A program made the position numbers and the translations under genes. A DNA stretch of 64,000 nt from Escallonia rubra (lineage: Eukaryota > Streptophyta > Magnoliopsida > Escalloniales > Escalloniaceae), in the NCBI GenBank assembly GCA_033065855.1, contig JAVXUO010001311.1, positions 1,612,001 through 1,676,000 of the forward strand, written 5' to 3'. Below are positions 35,244 to 46,600 of this stretch, piece after piece (position 1 is the first letter of the stretch; each line of letters starts with the position of its first letter). The notes below the pieces were generated by a model that saw only the letters and a program-made list of their open reading frames with translations, did not search any database and was not told the origin of the DNA.

Positions 35244-36625
35244 CACACAGAGACACTCTTCTTGGTCATTAGCATAAGTATCATTAACAATCACTTCTCA
35301 TTGTGGCATTACTTGCCCCTTCATCTTCACGGGAACCGTCATGAAGCCGGAACGGCAGAACCATGAGATTGGGCTCTACCTCTAACAACTCTCAGTCAAA
35401 CTCAGGATTGAGCGTATGGCCATCGATACTGTCGATCCTTCAAAACCACGTCCGATATCAGATACACCATGCATGTGTAACAATTTAATTTTGGAAAAAC
35501 GAGACCTAATGCAAGGTGCATAATTTCATTAGCACTCCATCAAATGGGAATTGTAGACTGCGTTGTACGGTGGTGCCCGCTTATTATATATTCACATTCA
35601 TGGGGTTGTTAACTTTATGGGGCTCTTAAACCTTGTAGGGGATTGTGGGAGATTGCTGGAAGTTTCCCTATTTACTGAATATATCAGATTAAGGAATTAT
35701 GACCCTTAGGAATAGATATTTTCTTTTTAAATTTGAACTGATGCACTTTATTTCATCGCTACTGATTAGAAAATGTTGGTTATAAATGCCACTACATATT
35801 TGGAGTAAGGTAATTGAAACTTGAAGCGGAAAAACTTTAAATCCTTCTTCCTTAAAACTATAAGCGACAAATTGCGATTAAAATGATAAACTTGGGGTCA
35901 ACTGCTTAATTATGGCAAGAAGCTAATAGTTTCCCAAGTATTTAATCTTAGTTAAAGAAAAGCAAATCGGAGAAAAGGTACTTTTCAAGGAATTCCATTG
36001 TAGATTTGTAGGTAAAGAAGAGAAACTGGACTTCAAGATTTACAGGTTTGTTGTTTCAAGTCCAAATTCTTCCTAGTGAACCAAGGCACTGGAATATTGT
36101 CCTACATTTTATTTGAATATAGACCAATTATTGGCTTGATCTTGAAGGTGAACTGACGTAAATTTTACTACCAGTATACCACCATTAACCGGCAAAGAAG
36201 TTGGCAGTTGCTAAATTTGGAATCCGCAGAGTTACAGAGACGCAGGCTGACTGCTTTGTGTTCAAGCACTAGCATCTCGATTTGATCAAAGCATTCAAAT
36301 AACTCCCCCAGCTTTTGCGTTCTTTAAAGTTCGTCTTTACTTTTCTTTAAGATCGAGGACAGAACAAGAATCGTTTTAAAAGCTTATTCATTATGATACA
36401 GTAATTTCTTTCTGCTGTTTATTGTATCTCTGTTAGTTTTGCTCTTTTTGCAGGAAAGATAAAGCCTTTATGTGTCTGGCTAGGTTATCAATCAATGCAG
36501 CTTAAGAAGAGACAAAACCATGGAGATGGAATGCCACCTTGGTTTTTTTTTTTTTTTTATGTTTTCTTATTCGTCTCTCACCATTAATTTCTGGTCCTAT
36601 TAGAACTCTAATAAGTTTGAGGAAC
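34851..36625. other. intergenic, no gene recognised
   Basis: A (CT)n run at 35205-35240 creates an Arg-Glu repeat at the start of a 134-codon - strand frame (35256-34852). The rest of that frame matches nothing known to me, and it is not called as a gene. Confidence 0.4.
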
Positions 36626-37132
36626 TTACCCAAGGCAGACTCTCTCTCTCTCTCTCTTTAAGTCTGAAATAAAAGGTAAAATCATCTCACTCATAAACAA
36701 ATTATACCATAAATATTCGTAAACTGAACATATGTTGGTGTTGCAGGTATACGGCCTCCTTCCAACTAATATCTGGTGTAGTATTAGACTAGTCTTCACG
36801 TACAACTCATGCCATACAGTATCCCCTCTGTTCCAAAACAGGAACATGTTCGACAAGATGTCCCAAAGCTTTCCAAGGCAAATCCCAAAACTCCATAAAA
36901 AAAACACAGGTTCGTCCGTGACTAATGATTCCGACCACCTATATAGCTGAAACCGTTCAATATATATTGAATTGAAGTAATTAGTCCATCTTCCTATGAC
37001 ATAAACATAACCCCTTCTTATACAACTGTCAAAATCATTGATCCGAGACCGTAAAACACTTACTCCAAAATTAGAAATGGCGGTGTCTCTCTTGGGGGTA
37101 GAAAACGGGAAATAAAATATCAAATCTTCCAT
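36626..37132 (-). other. 168-codon open frame of unknown status
   Basis: The longest frame outside the recognised genes and low-complexity DNA. It is Trp/Tyr/Ile-rich and ends in an Arg-Glu run produced by a (CT)n tract at 36642-36658. No domain is recognised and no promoter or splice context supports it. It may be chance, or a remnant of a coding exon. Confidence 0.2.
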
Positions 37133-38982
37133 GAGAGCAAGACACGGTTATGTCGGTTTTAATTAACTCAAACGTTGGGACCATAGGCACCAGAAAAAAA
37201 GGTATTATATATATATATATATATACATAGGAAATTGATAAATTCAATCTCAAACTTTTGTCACTAAAGGTCGAAGTTGAGTTGTCGTCACTAAAAGTGT
37301 CATTTGAAGTAGGAAAGTTCAAATTCAGAATGAGTTTATCGGCATCCATATACAAAAGGGTCAAGGTAAACAGATTATCCTGCTTATGTATGATTGATCG
37401 GCCATCAAAAGCCCAAAATTTGTAAACATAAGGTAAATGTGAAATTTGTAAACGTAATAAAAAGTAAGCGTGAAGTTTCACCACTACACTATGTTAGATC
37501 TCTACTATCATTATCGATACTAAATATTGAATAAACATAATTAGCATCAAATCTAGCAGCTTATTCGCTTCTAAGTTCTAACAAAGACTGAATCAATACG
37601 AAGTGTTTTTTTTTTCTTGTGTCATTTAAGCAATCTATGAGCATAGTGTTGATTATTCCTCAGTACCTGGATCAATAAATCGAATGGTTTATACGTACTT
37701 TATTGGAGTATTTAATAAATAATTCTCCTTTTCTATATTATAGAAAGAATAATTTTGAAAAACAGTTTGAGTTTAACATTAGTTGTGAGCAAACAGATTT
37801 TCTTTTGTTAAGTACTTGTACATCCTGAAAATACTTTGCTGCATTGATTTTTTTAAAAACTTTATAAAGAATATATTCAAGAAAACTACTCCTTGGTATG
37901 AGACTATTGCACCATATTTCAAGCTAGAAAAATGTCGTTGTTAGGCTACCCATTTTAATAGCCGTTTCATGATTTAATTACCATTATTCTCTACTATTTT
38001 CAGCATTTAATTTCAACAATCATATTTTTTGTTACTTCATTTATTTACCAAAAAAAAAGTTTTAGAAGTAGTATTTTGTTACCTATTTTGAACGGTTATA
38101 TTTGCATTAACTCTAGCCTCTTCACTCACCTATAACTCACCTATAATTTTCTGCCATTTCTGAGATTCCGAGTTAAGCTTTATATTTACACACTTTTTCG
38201 TGACTTTCTAAGCTTAGATTTTCAGTCATATTGGTAAAGGTATTGGGTAAATGTTTTGCTCTATTTATTTGGGCAAAAATACGATTGAAGTAACGGTGTG
38301 AACTAAACTGTTTTGTCTTATAAGCTATCCGTCAAAATCTTACTACACCTGTGATTATCCGCGCTCGCTCATTATAATCTCTACTTAAACGGGTTTAAAT
38401 TACGTTTACTTTGTTATCTTATTTCAAACAAACTTCAATGCTCACCAAAATGTATAATGGGTCCGGATGCTACCATATTTGTACACGCCACAAACCAGCC
38501 AACAGAACATTCAAATTGCTCCCGTACCACAAGGACTCCCATGGTGGGGTGGCCATGGTATCTTGGTCTCTTTGCATTAAACCCCAGCAAAATTTTGATC
38601 AGCCCCTCAAAGAGATTGCTGTTTCAAGCCAGACATTCCTAACAATAGGCTGTTTGAGGCTATGCATGAAAGCAAATATGAGTCTTTGTACAGTCCTCTT
38701 GTTTGGTTTTACTATTCGCCATTGCTATTAATTGGATCAGAGGCAGGGATTCCATTTAGGTGCTACTTAGTACAACCTCACCTGAATTTTCTTCAGGCCA
38801 TCTTTTTGCACAATGGGAAAGTCTATTAGATTTCTCTGGCATTGTTAATGTGCGGTTGTGCACTACTCGTTTTGATTATCTCCTTGATAATAGCCCTGAA
38901 ATGCAGCCACCTACATAATACATCCATTTATGTGACTTTCAAGTTTGAGAATTACATACAGAAGTAACTTGAGATACTTATT
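37133..38982. other. intergenic, no gene supported
   Basis: Contains a short (TA)n at 37205-37227. Fragmentary frames near 38411-38930 (for example 38457-38642) look like pieces of a decayed coding sequence, but I cannot name a family. Confidence 0.35.
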
Positions 38983-39260
38983 TTTTTTTTTTTGGGTCAA
39001 AAGACTAAGATAATCATTTATTACTATAAAAAATATTATACCTTCCTAGGCGAAACTCCTCTCTACATATCCCACGATAAAAGAGGAGTAAGTTGCGCCG
39101 AAGGGTGTATGAGAGATATACTTGCGTCGAGGCTAGCGGCCTTAGCGCAATAGTCCGCTATTAAGTTAGCCTTACGGTAGCAAATGGAGACTGGTTGGGG
39201 GGCAGTGGCTGACGAGCATCAAGCAGTCGCGTTGGACGTGAGACAACCATTGGTTGCCCG
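38983..39260 (-). mobile_element. possible 5'-truncated LINE tail (RNase H-like end plus poly(A))
   Basis: On the - strand, 39200-39113 reads CYRKANLIADYCAKAASLDA. This resembles the end of the RNase H domain carried by plant LINEs (a (Y/C)RxANxxAD-xAK pattern), and the frame runs on for about 25 residues. A T-run at 38983-38996 would be the poly(A) tail of a - strand insertion. Target duplications are not evident, and the family assignment is weak. Confidence 0.4.
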
Positions 39261-39875
39261 CGTCAGATAGAGTAATCAGATAAGGAAGTTTATTCTTTAA
39301 AGTTGGTTTCTCAGTGTGACAAAAGCATGTTTATGATGAACGATAATAAATGATCAAGATTCAAGACACTTGGACTACAGATGCTATGAGTAAATAGTAT
39401 TGTGCTTAGTGCCTACATTTTTAGGTTTGTAGTTAAGCTGAAAAAATATTTAAGAAAATATTGTTTTTTTTTCCGGTAAGTTTGTATAGAATTGAAGAAG
39501 ATAAAAAAAAAAGTTTGGATTTAAACCTTTTTTCTGCAAATTTTGAAAACACTTTCAATGAAAATTTTGCGTTTTCTCATAGATGAAAAACTTAAAGTAA
39601 AACAGCAACCAAAAGCATCTTTAACTAAAAAAATAAAAGTTAAAAACAGAAAACAGAAAACAAAAACAAAAAAGAAATTTTTTTACTCCAAAACAACTTG
39701 CATGATTATAGTTTTCACTTCATAGTTAGCATTTTGCTAAACATATCATCATGTTTTATGACCAAAGCATACTAACTTACTCAAGTTATACAATACCGAT
39801 AACAACAAATTTTGGATGACGCTAAATTCAAGCTACGTTTCATTAAGCTCACACCCTTTTGTTATTAAAGGATTT

Positions 39876-40073
39876 TTTTTTTTTGTTAGACCACCCGGTT
39901 TCCGGACACCACATTGGGAGCCGACTAATCCGGGTTCGAGCCGGGCAGGACCACATGGGCGGCAAAGCTCTCCCTACCAAGTTTTAACGCAGCTGCATTC
40001 CCAGGGCTCGAACACGAGACCTCTGGTTAAGTTAGGACAACCCCTTACCAGCTGACCTACGCGCTTGGTGGTG
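39876..40073 (-). mobile_element. tRNA-derived SINE with perfect target duplication
   Basis: The - strand sequence begins with a tRNA-like head: GTAGGTCAGCTGGTAAGG as A box and GTGTTCGAGCCCTGG as B box. Its body contains GGATTAGTCGG and CCGGAAACCGGGTGGTCT, and it ends in an A-run (T-run at 39876-39884 on +). A perfect 14-bp target duplication, TTATTAAAGGATTT, lies at 39862-39875 and 40074-40087. The intact duplication and head suggest a fairly recent insertion. Confidence 0.85.
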
Positions 40074-40087
40074 TTATTAAAGGATTT

Positions 40088-41394
40088 AAAGCGCTACAAA
40101 GCATCTTATACAAAGAGGTCAAATCTAGTGAAATAAACTAGCCACACCCGAAGTTCATATGATAAAAATGATATAACTAACCTAGTATTAGGATAACATC
40201 AGAAAGCATCCCATTATTGCTAAGACGAGTTGGATATTAAAGTAGTAATTTATGCTACGATTTTATATTTTAAATGGAAGTGCTAATTTTCATTTTTCTT
40301 ATTAAAGACACAGAAATAATTTCTGGCCTTGCCATTTCGCATATTCGGATATATGGAAGAGAGAAAAGTACCCAAATGACTCTCGTTTCAATTAACCTCC
40401 ATAGTCCACCAAATCACTTAACGAATGATTTGACAAGTCATGCGGGTGAAAAGTTTGGGAAAAACAACAACATGCATTAGTTAAACGTACGTCACTTTTA
40501 ATTTGAAATGAATGGCGCTATCATCACCGTAACGCTTGAAAATCAATAAACGTTCGTGAAAACTTTAGAACTTGTTATTAAGGCGATACGATGAAGGTCT
40601 GCTTCGCATATGAAAAGTGACAACTACCTATGCAGCTGGTTTATTGGAACAATTTACAACATTCTATTTACAACTCTTCTCTTTAAGGTGTTCGAAAGTT
40701 AAAATTTGAACAGTAAAGTGCAATGCATATCCAGCTCTAAAGAAAGTCCTTCAATGTTAGCAGTCTCGTACCATCGGTTTGTCATCTGCACCACTGTAAA
40801 GTGTACGTGGGAGATGAAGTTTGCAGGCACAGTTGATTCCTCTTAGTATATTGTTTTCATCTCTGTATAACCGAATTACCGAACCCTCAAAGGTGAAAAT
40901 TTTCACTGTTGCTCATGGTCATGGAACACCCCACACACACACACAGTTGATAAATTCTTTAGCCTTAAAAGACCTTCTCCTTCTCTCTCTGTCTTAAGGT
41001 TCTGGCGAAACCTCTAACGGCTCTCCATTCTTCAATAGGAGCATCCTGTCTCGTTTCCTTCTTTTCCTTGGGATTCTCTGCGCCCCCAACATATCTGATT
41101 TTCATGTCACGCAAACATCTAACGGTAAAAGATCCAAATTTCAAGTAAGGCCAAAACCCCCATCACCCCCAAATATGTTGGCGACAGTTTAGTCACTTTC
41201 ACGTCCCTCCTGCTTTAAATATTGTTTGTGCTTCTTCCTATTAATTCCGAGCTTCTTTTCCACATTGTTTTCTTGATCTTGGCAACCAAATTCTTAACAC
41301 TCATTTGGCAAACTTTCCACACAACAGTCCTCAGCAACTTCTTCTGAATCTGTTTTTGGACTAGTTGTGCATGTTCTCTTCGAGATTTGCGAAA
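40088..41394. promoter_or_regulatory. upstream region of SPCH
   Basis: No gene is seen here. It should contain the SPCH promoter and 5' leader, since a pyrimidine-rich, leader-like stretch runs from about 40970 to 41110. I could not define a TATA box or specific elements with confidence. Confidence 0.4.
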
Positions 41395-43603
41395 ATGGGT
41401 GGCGATTTTTTCCAAGATACCGACTTTGGCGAAAACAGCTTTGCCGGTTCGGCCTCTTTGCCGGACGATATCTTCAGCATTCTTGAGGCTCTGGAGGGCG
41501 TGTCGTCGGAGTTCAGTACTCCGATGACACTGCCCGAAGAAACTGCTAATAATAATTTGGTTCCTCAAAAATCAACTGGTTCCAGTGGGCTACCAGAATG
41601 CTCTGAGAACGAGCTTGAAGGAGCTTCGCCAAAGCGCAAGAGACAGAAGGTGGTGAACGGGACCATGGCAGCGGCGGCGTTGTCGGACGAAGCCGCCAAC
41701 CTCGACAATGGGCAACAGAAGATATCTCACATAACGGTGGAGCGCAACCGGAGGAAGCAGATGAATGAACACCTCATGGTTTTGCGCTCACTCATGCCTT
41801 GCTTCTATGTCAAAAGGGTAAGCAGATTCTTCGATCTTTAAGCACTTCTTTGTTCTATTACTAGTGCTCTTTTCGCTTTCTTTAGTCTACTTTAAGAGGC
41901 CGTCGCCTGCGAGTTTGGAGAGGATTGACGTGCGTAACAAATTTTAACACCGTTTCTGTAACCGAGTCAAGTTTTATGTTTCTAATTAGTCATAATCTTC
42001 ATGTACATTCAAGTATATATGTTGTACACGCATATGGAATTGTGAGTCGTTGTCCATAATGCATTTCTAATGAATAAGAGTTAGACACGATGACATGATG
42101 TCTCACTTTCAATATGGTGTTAAAAGTGAAGCATATAATCCCGTACAATCATACACTATCTGCCTCGCTAAATATATCAGTCTCTGTGTATCAAAATCTG
42201 TGTTTGTCTTATTCGCTTTTTCTCTCTTTTTTCAATACAGGGTGATCAAGCATCCATAATAGGAGGGGTTGTGGATTACATCAACGAGTTGCAGCAAGTA
42301 CTGCAATCCCTAGAAGCCAAGAAGCAGAGAAAAGTGTATAGTGAAGTTCTGAGTCCAAGGATTGTATCAAGTCCAAGACCCTCACCACTTAGTCCCAGAA
42401 AACCACCATTAAGTCCTAGACCAAGCCTACCAATTAGCCCAAGAACTCCACAACCAACTAGCCCTTACAAGCCTAGGTTGCACCAACAAGGTTACCTAGC
42501 TCCAACAATGGTTGAACTTTCTCCTTCTTCTTCTTCAACCAATTCCTCCATCAATGACGCTGTCAACGAGCTAGTTGCTAACTCAAAATCGGCCATTGCC
42601 GACGTGGAGGTCAAGTTCTCCGGTGCAAACGTCCTTCTGAAGACAGTATCTCCCCCTATACCCGGCCAAGCCATGAAAATTATCGCTACCCTCGAAGACC
42701 TCTCACTTGAAATCCTCGACGCCAGCATCAACACTATCGATGAAGCCATGCTCGTTAATTCCTTCACCATCAAGGTAAGACCAATGCTATAGATAATATG
42801 CAGAATTTTGATCTACTAATTAGTTGTAAAAGTGAAAACAGTAACAAAGTTCTCTTAGATTAGCCATGTAGTTACGGAAAAACTACTTAAAAGGTACAAG
42901 CTTAACCTTAATTTGGCTACTAGAATTTCTTTTTTTTCTTCTCTTCCCATGCACAGTGTCCTTCACTGTCTTTTATGTTAATTTGTTATACCTTTCTTTG
43001 CTTCTTTGATTTTTTGCTTGGTCTCTCTGTCTCTCTCTCACTCTCTCAGACACACACACACACACTGTGTCTCTCTCTCACACACACATTCTTAATTACT
43101 TCGCAGAAAGTACTAGAAAGCAGAGGTAGCAGTATGGTAGCTTAGTAAAGTTATAACAGATACAACAGCTAGTACAAGAGAGATTAATAATTCAAGTCAA
43201 AATTCTATCAGTAATCGCTTGTAATCATTTCGGATCTTTTTGTAGAAGCGACACACCGGTACTGCAATTGTACTCGGTCTGAAGTTACTACATATATTTC
43301 TGTGGGAACCAACACAGTCCCACTGAAACCTAGGCTAATTTTTACTTGTAAACTGTTCGAGACATAATTAACCTTCACGTACAGCAAATTATTTCACTGC
43401 AGATGAGTACAATGATTAATGCATGCCGTACAACCTTTCGTGTCCATATATAGCTTGTTGTTGGACTGCACATTGCCTTTTACTTGAATTAATGTAGTAC
43501 TAATTCATGCTATGTATAATTGCTTTGTTGATAGATTGGAATTGAGTGCCAACTTAGTGCAGAAGACCTGGCTCACCAAATTCAGCAAACATTCTGCTGC
43601 TAA
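41395..43603 (+). CDS. SPCH: SPEECHLESS, bHLH transcription factor of the stomatal lineage
   Basis: SPCH drives the first asymmetric divisions of the stomatal lineage in the leaf epidermis, working with ICE/SCRM bHLH partners under MAP kinase control. Exons 41395-41817, 42241-42774 and 43535-43603 join in frame to 341 residues, with the three-exon pattern of SPCH/MUTE/FAMA. The N-terminus has the DDIFSILEALEG motif. The bHLH is at about 112-165 (HITVERNRRKQMNEH in the basic region, GDQASIIGGVVDYINELQQVLQSLE in helix 2). Residues 178-221 form the SPCH-specific MAP kinase target region, with at least seven Ser/Thr-Pro sites. The C-terminal ACT-like domain runs from about 250 to the end, IGIECQLSAEDLAHQIQQTFCC. 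An in-frame ATG at 41371 would add eight residues; 41395 is chosen because MGGDFFQD gives the usual acidic start. The acidic stretch before the bHLH in Arabidopsis is missing here. Confidence 0.95.
43024..43090. repeat. CT/CA microsatellites in SPCH intron 2
   Basis: Short alternating runs of TCTC and ACAC within the second intron. Confidence 0.9.
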
Positions 43604-46600
43604 GACTACTAAAGATATTGATATTGAGTACATTTGCAAACCCTAACAGTCTCCTTACTTTCTTTCCAAGAAGCTGCAATAATAAGAGAGGACGCAGGGA
43701 GGCCACAGCTGTTCCTGACATATTTAGTTTTAGATCAGTTATGACTTTGTATTGTTAAGCCAGAGACTACTAGCTAGTTTAACGTTGATGCTATGGGCAC
43801 TCCTAACGTACCGCAGTCCCTCAGAAAACTTTTAACTTCACACTATGTTTTCCTAGCGTCTGTAGCAGTATATGGAGTGCCAATAGGATCACGCCTAGTT
43901 TAGTTTGTATTAATCATTCTGAACTCTATGAGATTTATTTTCAGCTCCATATTGGCGATCGCAAACTCAGCAATTTTGCCTTTGGTCAATATTGTGTATA
44001 ATGTTCTAAACGTTGATTTCACATATTGCCGCAAAGATATATAATGTTGAGTCAAATGTCGGTCCATCACGCGTAAAGAAAGGAAGCAAATATCACAGAC
44101 TGCGACGAAATGATTTGAAACCATTGCACGCAAAACAAAAACGAAGCTATCAGTTATGTTCATTGTGCATAAGATGTTTGATAGCATCATTTTTTTTGCT
44201 TCCGGCCTGAACATCTACGAAAATTGGCAACTAGCAAAAGCAGATATGTTGTCGTCTGCTAGGCACGGTTTTCATGGAGGCTTTATCATGTTGGCAACAT
44301 ATCTTTCGTCCATGGTCAATCTTTCTTTTGTGTTTACCATGCATGTAAATGACTTAGTGCTGACTGATTGTGAGTGCTTGTTTGCTTACAAAGCGGCCAG
44401 AGCAGATCAATACGAGGCAAATTAAACATCCAACAGAAAATGGGGAGTTGTTAATTAATATGATGGTCTAGCTCAAGGCATAACCTTTGTCCTGAAAGAT
44501 TATACTTCTCATAATTTGAACACTCCTCTTCATTGAAACTAATTAGATAAAGCAACCGATGAACGAAATAAAATAAAGAAGATGTTAATCGATCATCAAA
44601 CGTCAATCGTGTAAACGCTTAAGCTGGTAGAGAACGTCACATAAATTTGAAACTTGGGAAGGGAGGGGTGGTGAAATGCCTCAGTTTTGTCCATTTCTGC
44701 CGTCTATATCAGCAAAACTAAACAGTACACAAACTTTCCCAACCATAACCTGATGTGGAAAACTGGACCACCATTTTGGTATCTACAAAACCCTATCTGG
44801 TACCTCTAGAAACGTCACACGGTCGGAGGCTTAAACGGTGAGTTTTCTACCAGACAGTTTATGTCTGTTGAAATTGAAACCTTTCCTGCTCGTTCAAAAT
44901 GGCTGAACAGTTCAATCAAAATTCTTATGGTTTGCCCAAATTAGGAAAACCCTAAACACCTCAAAACAGTTGGCCTCTACTTCTGGTAACAGCAAAGTGC
45001 ATGCATGTATAACCTATGGCCAGAGACCTTTGATTTTGTCCTTCGGGAGTTCTTTTTTTTTCCTACCATATTAATTGCATGCATGAAGACACCTAGCTAT
45101 ATCTAGGTAGCTTATATGTCAAAGGAGTTAGCTGGTGGATATCATTTCCTATGTCGGCCTAGTCTATTGTTTGAGCAAGTTTGGCCTAGTATTCCAATTT
45201 CCAATGGCACAATATTGAGTTCTTAAATTCTTTAAGCCTATATACGAAGTCGCATTCCTGTTCAGAGCCAAAGCATGCATCGTCCACTCACAGCATCATT
45301 CTTCGACATTCTCTTTGCAGTTTGTACTCCTAAGCTATATAAGCTTAGAGAGGGGCAAAGATAGCTAGGTTACCTCCTATGGCTTCCTGCCCATTCATAC
45401 TATGCTTCTTGGGTGCTAATCATTACTGGAACTTTAACATACACTGCTTGATAACTGAGGTTTTGACTTTGAGTCTCTGGTTACTTCCATCAAGACAACT
45501 GTGATGACTTTGTTTGCACCACACACAACACACACACTATGATAACTCAAGCTCTCTTGAAAATTGGTCTGCGGAGATTTTGGTTACGCCTGTATGAATG
45601 TCAGGATCCACGAAGCTTATTTCTCCATCTTCTTCTTCTTCATTTTTCATATTTGGGTTACGGTGGGCAGCAGGGACTTTTGACTACCCAAAATGTAGGC
45701 TAATGAAAAATAAATCCTCTAAAGAGAATGCCGCCACTTGGCAAAGGTTATAGCACTAAATTAATGAACTGTTGTGGCCGCATCAATTTCTCATCTAATG
45801 GTAGCTGACATGTGCACGCTTAAATGGATGTGCAGTCACACAGAGAGAGACAATAAAAAGTAAGGATATTTTGCAATAAATTTGGGGCAGCAGCGATTGA
45901 GTAAAAGATAAGGGAACATAACGTTTGAGATAATTTGGTCACGTCCAATAGGTCTTTAGTTGCCCATGTATAAAGAAGTGATTTGTTCCAAGTTGATGGG
46001 TTCAAGACGAGGTTGGTATAGACCCGGAATAACTCGAGATGGTGTAGAAAAAAAGACTCGATTTGCTATGAATTTATCAAGGTATAAGGGCTTTGATACG
46101 TACAGAGAAAATGGAAGAAAAAGATTCATGCATGTAGGCGACACCAACCTAGTTAATTAAAACAAATACTTGAATGATGGTTATGATGATGATCTCCTTC
46201 TCATGTATATTGATCATTCCCTCCCAAAAAACATACAAGCATCTAATATTTCAACTCTGTCCCAATTGTTTTGTGTCTTCTTGCTGCTAGCTTGAACACA
46301 TTAAAGTTGGGAAAAATACATGTTTTCTTGTTTAGTTTTGGAGAAAAGATGGGTATTGGTAATTAATAGATAACATTAGGGTAGTTGGCAATTGTCATAC
46401 GACATAAAACCTTGAAGTACCATCTATAGGGATGGAGATGCATGCAGATCCCCTAAGCTAGTTGTAGCTGCATGCAGCTTTATGTTCTACGTATTAAACC
46501 CTAACCAGCCAATCATGATCTTAGTACAATTATTAAGTGGTCCTGATGATGCTGCCTTTATTTAAACGCTGATCCACGTATATTCTTGCTGCTATGGGTT

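Noticed and set aside
34852-35256. 134-codon - strand frame starting with Arg-Glu repeats
   Set aside because: The start is a (CT)n microsatellite, the remainder has no recognisable domain, and the 35207-35240 tract explains part of the openness.
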